A stretch of DNA of 64,000 bases from Rhodopseudomonas boonkerdii (GCF_021184025.1 NZ_CP036537.1:1-64000); one strand, 5' to 3'. Shown: positions 20,730 to 30,712, counted from the first letter of the stretch. Numbers and translations are program-made. The notes: generated by a model from the sequence alone, not told the origin.

Positions 20730-21590
20730 ATGATCAGTATGCAAGAGAACGGGGCCCTAGCCCAGACTACGCTGCGCGCCCCGACCGCCATTGAGCTGTC
20801 GCGGACATCGGTGACCTTCGGCCGCGGCGCCAGCGCGACACCGGCATTGTCCGAGACCAACCTTATCATTCCCGATGGCGAATTCCTCGCCCTTGTCGGC
20901 CCCTCCGGCTGCGGCAAGTCGACGATTCTCAAGCTGGTCAGCAACCTCATCCGCCCGACCACCGGTGTGGTCATTGTCGGCGGCCGCGAGGTGGCGGCCA
21001 AGGCGTTGCGGATCGGCATGGCATTCCAGAACCCGACCATGCTGCCCTGGCTGACCATCGAGCAGAACATCATGCTGCCGCTGAAGATTGTGCAGCCGTT
21101 CCGCGCTGAATATCGGCAGAAGCGCAAGACCGAGTTTCGCGACAGAGCGCATGCGCTGCTCGCGCAGGTCGGGCTCAAGGACTTCGGCAAGAAGTATCCA
21201 TGGCAGCTCTCCGGTGGCATGCTGCAGCGAGCAAATCTATGCCGCGCGCTGATCCACGAGCCGCGCATGCTGCTGCTCGACGAGCCCTTTGGCGCCCTCG
21301 ATCAGTTCACGAAGGAAGAGCTGTGGTCGATCCTGCAGGAACTATGGCTGCAGCATAAGCCGACGGTGCTGCTGGTTACGCATGATCTGCGCGAAGCCGG
21401 TTTCCTCGCCAGCCGCATCTGCGTGATGAGCGCACGGCCAGGCCGCATCCTCGACGACAGCCCGGTGGATTTCCCGCGGCCGCGCGCCATTCCGATGACG
21501 TTCGAACCTGACTTCGTTGCGCTGAACCAGCGCCTCCGCGAGCTCATCGTCAACGCGCGCACCAGCGCGTCAGCAACGCAGGAGGCATAA
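20730..21590 (+). CDS. ABC importer ATP-binding protein (SsuB/TauB type)
   Basis: This cytoplasmic ATPase of the nitrate/sulfonate/taurine importer class has Walker A GPSGCGKST, the Q-loop region AFQNPTMLPWLT, signature LSGGMLQRA and Walker B LLLLDEPFGAL. From the ATG at 20730 it has 286 residues; a GTG at 20691 would add 13 residues, and ATG 20739 is also possible. No start has a clear RBS. It drives the permease that begins immediately after its stop codon. Confidence 0.9.
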   Translation: MISMQENGALAQTTLRAPTAIELSRTSVTFGRGASATPALSETNLIIPDGEFLALVGPSGCGKSTILKLVSNLIRPTTGVVIVGGREVAAKALRIGMAFQNPTMLPWLTIEQNIMLPLKIVQPFRAEYRQKRKTEFRDRAHALLAQVGLKDFGKKYPWQLSGGMLQRANLCRALIHEPRMLLLDEPFGALDQFTKEELWSILQELWLQHKPTVLLVTHDLREAGFLASRICVMSARPGRILDDSPVDFPRPRAIPMTFEPDFVALNQRLRELIVNARTSASATQEA

Positions 21591-22364
21591 ATGAACCTCG
21601 GCCTTCGTCAAAAGCTCTGGTCGCTCGGGCTGATCATCGCCTTCTTCGTCGGTTGGCAGCTGTTCTGTATCGTCTCGGGGATGTCCGATTTGATCCTGCC
21701 GCGCCCGACGGACGTTCTCGCGACGTTGATCGCGCGTTTCCCGGTGCTATGGCCGCATATCGTGCAAACCCTGGTCACCACCATGACCGGTTTCGCGCTC
21801 GGCGTCGGCCTCGGCGTCGTGCTCGGCGCAATCATCGGCGTGTCGAAAGTCGCCTATGACACTGCTTATCCGCTGCTCGTCGGCTTTTCGTCCATCCCCA
21901 AAGTCGCGGTCGTGCCGATCTTCGTGCTCTGGTTTGGATCCGGCTCGGTGCCGGCCATCCTCACTGCGTTGTCGATCTGCTTCTTTCCCATCGTTGTGAA
22001 TATCGCCACCGGCCTCGCCACCACCGAACCGGAAATGGAAGACGTGCTGAAAGCGCTCGGCGCCAGCAAGATGGACATTCTCTGGAATGTCGGCCTGCCG
22101 CGCACGATGCCGTTTTTCTTCGCTTCGCTGAAGGTGGCGGTCAGCTACGCCTTTGTCGGCGCGGTGCTGGCAGAGACGGTCGCGTCCAATCGTGGCATCG
22201 GCAATGTGATGATGAGCGCATCATCTAACTTCAATGTACCGCTCGTCTTCGCCTGCCTGTTCATTCTCGCGATCCTCGGCGTCGCCCTCTACGTCATTTT
22301 CTCCCTGATCGAAGCGCGCGTGACTGGATGGGCCACGCGCAAGAACGATCTCGTCGCGACCTGA
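21591..22364 (+). CDS. ABC importer permease (SsuC type)
   Basis: The product is a 257-residue inner-membrane permease of the BPD_transp_1 family with about six hydrophobic segments and the EAA loop that contacts the ATPase (MEDVLKALGASKMDILWNVGLP). Members import sulfonates, nitrate, taurine, pyrimidine precursors or similar small molecules. The ATG follows the ATPase stop codon directly, with ggagg just upstream, so the two are translated together. Confidence 0.9.
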   Translation: MNLGLRQKLWSLGLIIAFFVGWQLFCIVSGMSDLILPRPTDVLATLIARFPVLWPHIVQTLVTTMTGFALGVGLGVVLGAIIGVSKVAYDTAYPLLVGFSSIPKVAVVPIFVLWFGSGSVPAILTALSICFFPIVVNIATGLATTEPEMEDVLKALGASKMDILWNVGLPRTMPFFFASLKVAVSYAFVGAVLAETVASNRGIGNVMMSASSNFNVPLVFACLFILAILGVALYVIFSLIEARVTGWATRKNDLVAT

Positions 22365-22390
22365 TCAACACCATCAACCAGGAGACTGTC

Positions 22391-23416
22391 ATGTTGAAGA
22401 GATTGACTGCCCTCGCCTTCTCGAGTGTCTTGCTTGCGAGCACCGCGTCCGCGCAGGAGACGACCATCAAATTCACGCTCGGCTGGAAGACGCAAGGCAG
22501 CGATGCCGCTTTCTTCTATGCAAAGGACAAGGGTTATTTCAAAGAAGAAGGCCTGAACGTCGTGATCGATCAGGGCGAAGGGTCGGGCGCTACCGTGACC
22601 CGCATCATGTCCGGCGCCTGGGATGCCGGCTTCGGCGACGTCAACGCCATCATCCAGAACTCATCCACGCGACCGCAGGATGCGCCGGTCATGGTCTATA
22701 TGATGTGGAACCAGCCGCCCTTCTCGATCGTCACCAAGAATTCCAGCGGCATCAAGACCATCAAGGATTTCGAAGGCCGCACGCTCGGCGGCGCGCAGGG
22801 CACGCCGACGACACGCCTATTGCCGGTGTTCATCCAGAAGAACGGGCTCGCCGCCGACAAGATCAAGGTATCGAACATGGCGCCGAACCTGCAGGAACCG
22901 ATGCTGATCAAGGGCGACATCGACGCGGCGCTCGTGTTCAACATCACCAGCTACTTCAATCTGGTGTTGAACCGCCAGGATCCCGACAAGGACTTCAAGT
23001 GGTTCTCGTTCGGTGAATTCGGTCTCGATCTCTATTCCAACGGAGTGATGGTCTCGCAGAAGCTGCTGAAGGACAATCCGAAGGCGGTGACCGGTCTCGT
23101 CCGGGCGATCAACAAGGCAAATATCGCCATCGCCAAGGATCAGAACGAAGCCATGAAGTCCGTCGTCGCCTATGACAATCTGGTCGATGTGCCGGTCGAG
23201 AAGCGCCGCATGCAGTTCGCCTTCGACAAACTGATAGTTTCGCCGGAGATGAAGGAAATCGGCATCGGCGACATCAAGGATGACCGCATGGCCCGCGCCA
23301 TCGGCATGGTGGTCGAAGGCTATGAGCTGAAGCGCACCCCGACGCCGAAGGAAATCTTCTCGCGCGACTTCCTGCCGCCGCGTAGTGAGCGCGAACTCGT
23401 CTATACCGCGAATTGA
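22391..23416 (+). CDS. ABC importer substrate-binding protein (SsuA/THI5-like)
   Basis: This 341-residue periplasmic protein has a signal peptide (MLKRLTALAFSSVLLASTASA) and an NMT1/SsuA-like fold (TLGWKTQGSDAAFFYAKDKG; SGAWDAGFGDVNAI; GAQGTPTTRLLP). The start at 22391 has a ggag RBS and follows the permease by 26 bases; a longer frame from 22328 would overlap the permease. This class binds sulfonates, taurine, HMP-like pyrimidines or aromatic ligands. The next gene encodes an amidohydrolase, hinting at a nitrogen-containing cyclic or amide substrate. Confidence 0.88.
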   Translation: MLKRLTALAFSSVLLASTASAQETTIKFTLGWKTQGSDAAFFYAKDKGYFKEEGLNVVIDQGEGSGATVTRIMSGAWDAGFGDVNAIIQNSSTRPQDAPVMVYMMWNQPPFSIVTKNSSGIKTIKDFEGRTLGGAQGTPTTRLLPVFIQKNGLAADKIKVSNMAPNLQEPMLIKGDIDAALVFNITSYFNLVLNRQDPDKDFKWFSFGEFGLDLYSNGVMVSQKLLKDNPKAVTGLVRAINKANIAIAKDQNEAMKSVVAYDNLVDVPVEKRRMQFAFDKLIVSPEMKEIGIGDIKDDRMARAIGMVVEGYELKRTPTPKEIFSRDFLPPRSERELVYTAN

Positions 23417-23432
23417 CATCCCTTTTGTCCCT

Positions 23433-23466
23433 GGCGCGATGCGGCACCTCGTGCCGTATCGCGTCC
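23433..23466. repeat. Hairpin-forming intergenic repeat
   Basis: A near-perfect inverted repeat pairs ggcgcgatgcggcac (23433-23447) with gtgccgtatcgcgtcc (23451-23466) around a 3-base loop, with two G-T wobble pairs. It fills most of the gap between the binding protein and amidohydrolase genes and resembles a common palindromic repeat of this bacterial group. It may stabilise or attenuate the upstream transcript. Confidence 0.6.
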
Positions 23467-23488
23467 GGGGCACGTTTGGAGTTCAATC

Positions 23489-24922
23489 ATGGTCAAGACG
23501 CTGTCTACGGCACACGCCTTCACCGGCACCGCCCTCGTGCCTCAGACCGACATCACTTATACGAACGGTCTGATCACGAAAGTGTCGGCAGGCGCTGCGA
23601 CCACGCCGCAGGCGAACCACCTCATCATCCCTGCGCTGGTCAACGCCCATGACCATGCACGTCCTTCCATGACCTCCTTCGGCGCGTCAGGGATGCCGTT
23701 GGAATCGTGGATCCTTCGCTCGGTTTTCGGTACACCGCCAGACGCCTATCTCGCTGCCGCCGTTTCGCTCGCCCGCTCGGCGCGCGCCGGCTGTGGTGGC
23801 GCGATGATCCATTATACCCGCCCGAGCGGTAAATTACCGATTGTCGACGAGGTGATCGCAATCGGGCGGGCCGCACGTGATGTCGGCATCCGGATCGCGT
23901 TCGCCCTAGCGATGCGCGACCAGAACCCGCTGGTCTATGGCGATAGCGCAGACGTACTTTCGACTTTGTCCGATGAAGATCGCAGCACGATCCAGGACTT
24001 GTTCATCCGCCCGAGCCCCTCAGCGACCGAGTATCTCGACCGCGTCGATGCGATCCATGCCACCATCGCCGGGCCGATGACCGACGTGCAATACGGGCCG
24101 GCCGGCGTGCAGTGGTGTTCGCCTGCCTTGCTCGAAGCGATTGCAGAACGTTCCGCAACCACCGGCCGACGCGTCCATATGCATCTGCTGGAGACCATCT
24201 ATCAGCGGCAATGGGCCGACCGCGCATTTCCGGGTGGCGTGGTACGCTTTCTCAAGAATATCGGCCTGCTGTCCGAGCGTCTGACCATTGCCCACTGCAT
24301 CCATGCCCGACCGGACGAGCTCGACATGATCGCAGAAGCCGGTGCGACCATCGTAACGAATTTCAGCTCCAACCTGCATCTGCATTCCGGCTTCCCGCCC
24401 ATCGCGGATGCGCATCGTCGTGGCTGCAGAATTGCGGTTGGTATCGACGGCGTTGCACTTGACGAGGATGACGATGCGATCCGCGAAATGCGGCTCGTGC
24501 AAATGGCCCATGGCGGCCTAGGCTTCGAGCGAACCTGGAGCCGCGGAGAGTTTCTATCGCTCGCTGTTCGCAACGGCCGGCGGTCGATCGGCGCACCCGG
24601 CCCGGGCGCGCTCGCCGCCGGCGAGGCTGCGGATTTCGTCGTCCTCGATATCGGCCAACTCGACCGCGATGCAATCATGCCGGTGGATCCAATCGACATG
24701 CTGTTTGCGCGCGGCAATAGCAGCTGCGTGCGTGAGGTCATCGTCGATGGTCGCACGATCTGCCGCGACGGCAAGCTCACCGGCGTCGATCTCGACGCGA
24801 TGGAAGCCGAAATCCGCAAGATGTATCGGGCGAGCGCACCGCAGTTCAAGGCGCTTGAGCATGCCTGGAAACCACTTGAAGGCGCGCTGACGCATTGGTT
24901 CCGACATCAAGGCTGTTGTTAG
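23489..24922 (+). CDS. Amidohydrolase-superfamily metal-dependent hydrolase or deaminase
   Basis: The product is 477 residues. The HDH metal-binding motif (His54, His56 in VNAHDHARP), later HMHLLE and AHCIHA histidines and the GIDGVALDED aspartate are the metal-site pattern of the cytosine deaminase / atrazine hydrolase branch of the amidohydrolase superfamily. It probably hydrolyses or deaminates a cyclic nitrogen compound. It has no signal peptide and is cytoplasmic. A ggag RBS precedes the ATG. It is the last gene of the GntR-controlled importer unit and likely acts on the imported substrate, whose identity is not evident. Confidence 0.82.
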   Translation: MVKTLSTAHAFTGTALVPQTDITYTNGLITKVSAGAATTPQANHLIIPALVNAHDHARPSMTSFGASGMPLESWILRSVFGTPPDAYLAAAVSLARSARAGCGGAMIHYTRPSGKLPIVDEVIAIGRAARDVGIRIAFALAMRDQNPLVYGDSADVLSTLSDEDRSTIQDLFIRPSPSATEYLDRVDAIHATIAGPMTDVQYGPAGVQWCSPALLEAIAERSATTGRRVHMHLLETIYQRQWADRAFPGGVVRFLKNIGLLSERLTIAHCIHARPDELDMIAEAGATIVTNFSSNLHLHSGFPPIADAHRRGCRIAVGIDGVALDEDDDAIREMRLVQMAHGGLGFERTWSRGEFLSLAVRNGRRSIGAPGPGALAAGEAADFVVLDIGQLDRDAIMPVDPIDMLFARGNSSCVREVIVDGRTICRDGKLTGVDLDAMEAEIRKMYRASAPQFKALEHAWKPLEGALTHWFRHQGCC

Positions 24923-24941
24923 CCGAAGATATTCGAACGCC

Positions 24942-25475
24942 TCAATTCACCTGTCGCTTTTCGAGTTTCCGCGCCAGCGTCCGACGATGCATGCCCAGAC
25001 GGCGGGCGGTTTCGGAAATATTGAAATCGCTCTCCACCAGCGTCTGGTGAATGCGTTCCCATTCCAGGGTCTTGATGGAGGTCGGACGCTCGGTAAGCGC
25101 CACCTGCGTATCGCCAGCAGCTTTCTGGAAAGCCTCCTCGATATCGTCGGTGTTCGACGGCTTCGCGAGATAATGACAGGCGCCGAGCTTGATGGCCTCG
25201 ACCGCAGTTGCGATGCTGGCATAGCCTGTGAGAACAACGATCAGCATGTCCTCGCTCAACGCATGCAGCGCCTCGACGCAGGCAAGACCGGAGGCCCCGG
25301 CGAGCTTGAGATCGACCACCGCATAACCCGGCACCTTGTCGCCGAGCACTTCGGTAAGCGTTTCAAAACCTTCCGCATGCAGCACATTGTAGCCGCGGCG
25401 CTCGAACGAGCGCTTGAGGGTGCGGGCAAAGCCTTCGTCATCTTCGACGATGATCAAGAGACGTTCATCGGACAT
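24942..25475 (-). CDS. regA: Redox response regulator RegA/ActR/PrrA
   Basis: This 177-residue response regulator has a receiver domain with acidic residues EDD (11-13), phospho-acceptor Asp55 (VVDLKL), Thr/Lys switch residues (LTGYAS; AKPSN), and a short Fis-type helix-turn-helix (NISETARRLGMHRRTLARKL) after a Pro-containing linker. That compact layout and the near-invariant HTH identify the RegA/ActR/PrrA/RegR group, global regulators of respiration, carbon and nitrogen fixation. Its first 11 bases overlap the end of the sensor kinase gene, so the two are co-translated. It converges on the amidohydrolase gene. Confidence 0.93.
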   Translation of the reverse strand: MSDERLLIIVEDDEGFARTLKRSFERRGYNVLHAEGFETLTEVLGDKVPGYAVVDLKLAGASGLACVEALHALSEDMLIVVLTGYASIATAVEAIKLGACHYLAKPSNTDDIEEAFQKAAGDTQVALTERPTSIKTLEWERIHQTLVESDFNISETARRLGMHRRTLARKLEKRQVN

Positions 25476-26847
25476 GTCTGTGTGCTCCTATCGCAAGGGC
25501 AGACAAAGGCAGGGACAGCGTGACAACGGCACCGCCGACCGGTCGATTATCCGCCACGACCGAACCGCCCAGCTTGCGGACGGCATTGACCACCAGGAAC
25601 AGGCCCAGCCCGCGGCCCGGCCGGCCTTTGCTCGAATTATAGGGCTTGCCAAGATTTGCCAGCATCTCCGCGGCAAAGCCCGGCCCCATATCGCTCACTT
25701 TCAGCACCAGCATATCGCCCGCCCGTTCCAGCGCGATGCGGATCCAGAGCGGCGAGACCTCATTGGCGTTGTCGAGCACATTGAAGATCGTCTGCTTCAA
25801 GGCTGAGTCGGAAACGATCGGCATATCCTCGCCGAAGTTGTTCTCGTAAACCAGCGTGCCGCTCGACCGCGCCATCCGCCAATCCTCGACGAGTTCACCA
25901 AAGAAATCATTCACGGATGTCACTGCAGGCGCCTCGCCGCGCATGTCTCCGGCCGACATCAGGATGCCGGTCACGATCGATTTGCAGCGTTGCACCTCGG
26001 CTTGCATTTCGGCGATCTCTTCCATCAGCTCGGGATTGCTGGCGAGCGCCGGCATGCGTCGCCAATCGCTGAGGATCACAGAGAGTGACGCCAGCGGCGT
26101 GCCGAGTTCGTGCGCGGCGCCAGAGGCAAGAAGCCCCATGCGGACGATATGGTCTTCCTCGGCAGCCTGCTGACGTAATGCAGCGAGACCATTGTCGCGG
26201 TCACGCAGGTTGCGGGCGATACGCGTCATGAACACGACGATCAGCGCCGCATCGAGCACGAAGCAGATCAAGGTGCCGACGATGTGGATCTGGAACAGAT
26301 GATCCGCCATCCCGGCTGGTAAAGCCAGCGGGCGATGAAAGATGATCAGCCCTGCGAAGCACAGGCTGGCGACGATCACAATCACCCAGGTGAAGCGGGC
26401 ATTGAGCAGCATCGCACCAAGCGTGACCTGCAGCAGATAGAGCGACACGAAAGGGTTGGTGGCGCCGCCGCTGAGATAAAGCTGCGCCGTCAGCGCGGCG
26501 ACATCAAGCAGCAGGAGCAGAAGCAATTCGCGATCGCGCGCATCGGTCTGCTTGCGCAACCATTCCTGACTGATGACATTGAGAAAGATCGAACCGCACA
26601 GCACCGAGATCATCGGCATCAGCGGCAGCTCGACGCCCATCACGAAATGGACGAAGCCGATGGTGACCACCTGACCAATCACGGCGATCCAACGCAGCTG
26701 GATCAGCTGGTTGATGTTCTTGACGTTGGTGGTTTCGTCGAGCGGCAGGGTGACAGGCGAAACGGTGACAGCGCGCGGAACGGCATCCGGACCGACACCG
26801 GCGCCGTCCGATCCAATTATGTTGCCAGAAACTCCGAAACCCTGCAT
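25465..26847 (-). CDS. regB: Redox sensor histidine kinase RegB/ActS/PrrB
   Basis: The 460-residue product has six hydrophobic segments (about 50-210), a GGATNPF loop (127-133) matching the conserved RegB GGxxNPF quinone-associated motif, an H-box with His246 (GAAHELGTPLASL), Cys288 in the QRCK context that corresponds to the redox-active cysteine known in Rhodobacter RegB, and N/G boxes (NVLDNANEVSP; GRGLGLFLV). It senses electron-transport state through quinones and cysteine oxidation and phosphorylates RegA. It follows surf1 by 58 bases on the same strand. Related names are actS, prrB and regS. Confidence 0.93.
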   Translation of the reverse strand: MQGFGVSGNIIGSDGAGVGPDAVPRAVTVSPVTLPLDETTNVKNINQLIQLRWIAVIGQVVTIGFVHFVMGVELPLMPMISVLCGSIFLNVISQEWLRKQTDARDRELLLLLLLDVAALTAQLYLSGGATNPFVSLYLLQVTLGAMLLNARFTWVIVIVASLCFAGLIIFHRPLALPAGMADHLFQIHIVGTLICFVLDAALIVVFMTRIARNLRDRDNGLAALRQQAAEEDHIVRMGLLASGAAHELGTPLASLSVILSDWRRMPALASNPELMEEIAEMQAEVQRCKSIVTGILMSAGDMRGEAPAVTSVNDFFGELVEDWRMARSSGTLVYENNFGEDMPIVSDSALKQTIFNVLDNANEVSPLWIRIALERAGDMLVLKVSDMGPGFAAEMLANLGKPYNSSKGRPGRGLGLFLVVNAVRKLGGSVVADNRPVGGAVVTLSLPLSALAIGAHRHVR

Positions 26848-26905
26848 TTCGCACCGTCATGCGCGATGTGCACGATCCTGCCTGATCGGCGCGACATCTG
26901 TCATG

Positions 26906-27658
26906 TCATACGCGAGATGGTGATTTTTTCCGAATCTTCCACTCGTGGCGCCCGACATGGACAGCGCCGGCGGCGAGCATCAAAGCCAGCCCGAACCAGG
27001 TCAGCGCGTAGACGGCGTGATTGTTCGGGAAGGAGACGACCGTCAGGCCCCCATGGGGCTGACCGGGCGCATCGAGGGACTTGTCGGCATCAATGAAATA
27101 GGGCGCGACCACGGCGAGATTCTGGCTCTCGGCGATTGCAGCGACATCCCTGGAAAACCAGCGGCCCGCGGCAGGATCGTTGTTGCGCAAGAAGCCACCT
27201 TTGGGCTCGGAGATGCGCAACAGGCCGGTCACAGTTACGGACGATGCGGGAGGTGCAAAAGCACCGGCCTTGCGCTCGTCCGGGCTGACAAAGCCGCGAT
27301 TGACGAGAACCGTGAAGCCAGTATCGGTGCGCAACGGGGTCAGAACCCAAAAGCCCGCGCCGAGATCGGACACGGCCTGCACCATCACGTCCTTGCCCGG
27401 CACGAATGTGCCCGACGCTGTGACGCGGCGATATTCGTCAGTCGTACGGGAAATGGCCAGCCACGCCGCGGGCCCGGGTGCAGCAGCGGGCGCGGCGTGG
27501 CTGCGCTGATCGACACGTTCGATCAGATCCAGTTTCCAGGCACGGCGCTCGACCTGCCAGATACCGAGCGCTGTCAAGCCTGCAATCCCGAGGATGGCGA
27601 GAATCGCCAGCACCGAAAGCGTCACCGTGCCGCGCGGGGCGCGGTCGGTGTCGCTCAT
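26906..27658 (-). CDS. SURF1-family oxidase assembly protein
   Basis: This 250-residue membrane protein has one hydrophobic segment near each end (about 12-32 and 215-235), GIWQVERRAWKLDLIERV after the first, and a periplasmic SURF1 domain (FVLTPLRTDTGFTVLVNRGFV-like stretch). SURF1 proteins assist heme insertion or assembly of heme-copper oxidases. The ATG at 27658 overlaps the cyoD stop (ATGA); a GTG reading from 27721 would intrude into cyoD. It belongs to the cyoABCD operon, so it probably serves this oxidase. Confidence 0.9.
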   Translation of the reverse strand: MSDTDRAPRGTVTLSVLAILAILGIAGLTALGIWQVERRAWKLDLIERVDQRSHAAPAAAPGPAAWLAISRTTDEYRRVTASGTFVPGKDVMVQAVSDLGAGFWVLTPLRTDTGFTVLVNRGFVSPDERKAGAFAPPASSVTVTGLLRISEPKGGFLRNNDPAAGRWFSRDVAAIAESQNLAVVAPYFIDADKSLDAPGQPHGGLTVVSFPNNHAVYALTWFGLALMLAAGAVHVGRHEWKIRKKSPSRV

Positions 27659-28047
27659 CAGGGCATGTTCCTCATGTCGTGGACGGGCATCATGTTCACG
27701 TTCAGATGGTACATCACCCACAACGAGCCGGCGAGCGCGATCACCACGACGATGACGGTGAAAATGAGCGCCATCATGGTCCAGCCGCCGTCCGACGTCG
27801 TATTCATGTGCAGGAAGTAGACCATGTGAACCACGATCTGCACCATAGCCATGGCAACGATGATCGCGATGGTCCAGTTCTTGTTCTCGATCGCACCGGT
27901 CATCACCAGATAGAACGGGATGGCGGTGAGAATGACCGAAAGAATGAAGCCGGTCATGTAGGACTTGAACGAGCCGTGGTCGCGGCCGTCATCGTGGCCA
28001 TGCGCGTGATCGTCGTGACCGTGACCAGCGTGTGCGTCGGCGTTCAT
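27658..28047 (-). CDS. cyoD: Cytochrome bo-type quinol oxidase subunit IV
   Basis: This is a 129-residue subunit with three transmembrane segments (about 37-57, 65-85, 98-118), matching CyoD. The N-terminus is unusually rich in His and Asp (HAGHGHDDHAHGHDDGRDHG), longer than in E. coli CyoD, and might bind metal. The ATG at 28047 overlaps the cyoC stop as ATGA; an in-frame longer reading from 28272 is only a cyoC shadow. CyoD assists assembly of the binuclear centre in the inner membrane. Confidence 0.9.
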   Translation of the reverse strand: MNADAHAGHGHDDHAHGHDDGRDHGSFKSYMTGFILSVILTAIPFYLVMTGAIENKNWTIAIIVAMAMVQIVVHMVYFLHMNTTSDGGWTMMALIFTVIVVVIALAGSLWVMYHLNVNMMPVHDMRNMP

Positions 28048-28673
28048 CGCACGACTCCCATCAGATAGACGAAGGTGAAGACGCCGATCCAGACGACGTC
28101 GAGGAAGTGCCAGAACATACTGAGACACATCAGGCGCCGCTGATTGGCCTCGATAAGGCCGAACTTCGCCACCTGCACCATCAACACCACAAGCCAGATG
28201 ATGCCGAAGGTGACGTGCAAACCGTGAGTGCCGACCAGCGTGAAAAAGGACGAGAGGAAAGCGCTGCGCCACCAGCCCGCACCTTCATGGATCATATGGT
28301 GGAACTCGTAGAGCTCAATTCCCAGGAAGGCGAGCCCGAACAGGCCGGTAATCGCCAGCCACATCTGGGTCGCGCCGACCTTGCCCTTCTGCATCTCCAG
28401 CATGGCGAAGCCATAGGTGATGGAGGAGAACAGCAGCATCGCGGTGTTGAGCGCGACCAGCTTGAGATCGAACAGATCCTTCGGTCCCGGACCGGCGGCG
28501 TAGCTCGTGCCGAGCACGCCGAAGGTCGCGAACAGCATCGCGAAGATCAGGCAGTCGCTCATCAGATAGAGCCAGAAACCGAGCATGGTGCTCTGGCCGG
28601 GCGGATGATCGTGCTCGTCGGCGACGTAGAAGACCGGCGCCTCGCCGTTCATGGTTTGGGTCGGTGCGCTCAT
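28044..28673 (-). CDS. cyoC: Cytochrome bo-type quinol oxidase subunit III
   Basis: This 209-residue membrane protein of the COX3 family has five hydrophobic segments and the typical [21 protein letters not shown], the ELYEFHHMI helix and HGLHVTFG. It supports proton uptake and stability of subunit I. It overlaps both cyoB (ATGA at its start) and cyoD (ATGA at its end). Confidence 0.94.
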   Translation of the reverse strand: MSAPTQTMNGEAPVFYVADEHDHPPGQSTMLGFWLYLMSDCLIFAMLFATFGVLGTSYAAGPGPKDLFDLKLVALNTAMLLFSSITYGFAMLEMQKGKVGATQMWLAITGLFGLAFLGIELYEFHHMIHEGAGWWRSAFLSSFFTLVGTHGLHVTFGIIWLVVLMVQVAKFGLIEANQRRLMCLSMFWHFLDVVWIGVFTFVYLMGVVR

Positions 28674-30697
28674 GATGCGGCCTGTGCTGCCAAGAGCTTG
28701 GTACGCTCGGCTTCCGTGTTGATGACCTGATCCACCGGGATGTGGAAGTCACGCTTGTAGTTGAAGGTGTGATAGATGGCGCCGGCGATGAGCGAGACGA
28801 AGGCGACCACGGCCAACAGCCACATGTGCCAGATCAGCGCGAAACCCAGTGCAGTCGCAAAGCCTGACAGGATGATGCCAGCACCGGTGTTCTTCGGCAT
28901 ATGAATCGGCTTGAAACCCTCCAGTGGACGTTGATAGCCGCGCTGCTTCATGTCGTACCAGGCGTCATTGTCATGCACGACCGGCGTGAAGGCGAAGTTG
29001 TAGTCCGGCGGCGGCGACGAGGTGGCCCATTCCAGGGTACGGCCGTTCCATGGATCGCCAGTATTGTCGACCAGTTGCTTGCGCTGCCAGACGCTGACGG
29101 CGATCTGCAGCAGCAAGGCGCCGATGCCGGCCGCGATCATCGCCGCACCGATGCCGGCAATGACGAACCAGATCTGCAGCGACGGGTCGTCGAACACGCG
29201 CATGCGGCGGGTGACGCCCATGAAGCCGAGCACATAGAGCGGCGTAAAGGCGACCCAGAAGCCGACGACCCAGAACCAGAACGACACCTTGCCCCAGAAC
29301 TCATTAAGCTTGAAGCCGAACGCCTTCGGGAACCAGAAATTAATCGCGGCGAACACACCGAACACCACGCCACCGATGATGACGTTGTGGAAGTGAGCGA
29401 TCAGGAACAGCGAGTTATGCAGCACGAAGTCGGCCGGCGGAATCGCCAGCATGACGCCGGTCATACCGCCGATGACGAAGGTCAGCATGAAGGCCACGGT
29501 CCACATCATCGGCAGATCGAACCGGATTCGGCCACGATACATCGTGAACAGCCAGTTGAAGATCTTCGCGCCCGTCGGGATCGAAATGATCATGGTCGTG
29601 ATTCCGAAGAAGGAATTCACGCTGGCGCCCGAGCCCATGGTAAAGAAGTGATGCAGCCAGACGAGATAGGACAGGATCGTGATGACGATCGTGGCGTAGA
29701 CCATCGACGTGTAGCCGAACAGCTTTTTGCCTGAGAACGTCGAAGTCACTTCCGAGAACACGCCGAACAGCGGCAGGATCAGAATGTAGACTTCCGGGTG
29801 GCCCCAGATCCAGATCAGGTTCACGTACATCATCGGGTTGCCGCCGAGATCGTTCGTGAAGAAGTTGGTGCCGACGTAACGGTCCAGCGACAGCAGCGCC
29901 AAAACCGCGGTGAGCACCGGGAAGGACGCGACGATCAGGACGTTGGTGCAGAGCGAGGTCCAGGTGAAGACCGGCATCTTCATCATGGTCATGCCGGGGC
30001 AGCGCATCTTCACGATGGTCGCAATCAGGTTGATGCCTGATAGTGTCGTGCCGACACCCGCGACCTGCAGCGCCCATATGTAATAATCGACGCCTACATC
30101 CGGGCTGTAGCCGATATTCGACAGCGGCGGATAGGCCAGCCAGCCGGTCTTGGCGAATTCGCCGACGAACAGCGAGATCATCACCAGCACGGCGCCACCG
30201 GTGGTCATCCAGAACGAGAAGTTGTTCAGGAACGGGAACGAAACGTCGCGGGCGCCGATCTGCAGCGGCACGATGTAGTTCATCAAGCCGGTCACAAAAG
30301 GCATCGCCACGAAGAAGATCATGATCACGCCGTGGGCGGTGAAGACCTGATCGTAGTGGTGGGCGTTGAGATAGCCCTCAGAGCCACCGAAGGCGAGCGC
30401 CTGCTGCAGACGCATCATGACTGCATCGGCGAAGCCGCGCAGGAACATCACGAGACCGAGGATCATATACATGATACCGATCTTCTTGTGGTCCACGCTG
30501 GTGAACCATTCCTTCCAGAGATAACCCCAGAGACGGAAATAGGTCAGGCCAGCCACGAGCGCGATGCCACCGAGCGCAACGGCGCAAAAGGTGGCGACGA
30601 CGATCGGCTCGTGCAGCGGCAACGACTCGAAAGTAAGGCGGCCGAAGAGAATCTTCGCCAAGCCGGTGTTTTCAGCAATTCCGGTAGCAGCAGACAT
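28670..30697 (-). CDS. cyoB: Cytochrome bo-type quinol oxidase subunit I
   Basis: The catalytic subunit of 675 residues carries the heme-copper oxidase motifs: the early low-spin-heme His region ([10 protein letters not shown]), the CuB/Tyr [12 protein letters not shown] helix, WLHHFFTMG with the CuB histidine pair, the K-channel area and the HFHNVIIGG heme ligands. It oxidises ubiquinol, reduces oxygen to water and pumps protons. The extra N- and C-terminal helices are those of the CyoB type rather than cytochrome c oxidases. It follows cyoA by 15 bases. Confidence 0.96.
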   Translation of the reverse strand: MSAATGIAENTGLAKILFGRLTFESLPLHEPIVVATFCAVALGGIALVAGLTYFRLWGYLWKEWFTSVDHKKIGIMYMILGLVMFLRGFADAVMMRLQQALAFGGSEGYLNAHHYDQVFTAHGVIMIFFVAMPFVTGLMNYIVPLQIGARDVSFPFLNNFSFWMTTGGAVLVMISLFVGEFAKTGWLAYPPLSNIGYSPDVGVDYYIWALQVAGVGTTLSGINLIATIVKMRCPGMTMMKMPVFTWTSLCTNVLIVASFPVLTAVLALLSLDRYVGTNFFTNDLGGNPMMYVNLIWIWGHPEVYILILPLFGVFSEVTSTFSGKKLFGYTSMVYATIVITILSYLVWLHHFFTMGSGASVNSFFGITTMIISIPTGAKIFNWLFTMYRGRIRFDLPMMWTVAFMLTFVIGGMTGVMLAIPPADFVLHNSLFLIAHFHNVIIGGVVFGVFAAINFWFPKAFGFKLNEFWGKVSFWFWVVGFWVAFTPLYVLGFMGVTRRMRVFDDPSLQIWFVIAGIGAAMIAAGIGALLLQIAVSVWQRKQLVDNTGDPWNGRTLEWATSSPPPDYNFAFTPVVHDNDAWYDMKQRGYQRPLEGFKPIHMPKNTGAGIILSGFATALGFALIWHMWLLAVVAFVSLIAGAIYHTFNYKRDFHIPVDQVINTEAERTKLLAAQAAS

Positions 30698-30712
30698 GGG
30701 ACTCGATCCGGA

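Noticed and set aside
22328..22390. Upstream start for the SsuA-like binding protein
   Set aside because: It would add 21 charged residues before a clear signal peptide and overlap the permease; ATG 22391 has a ggag RBS.
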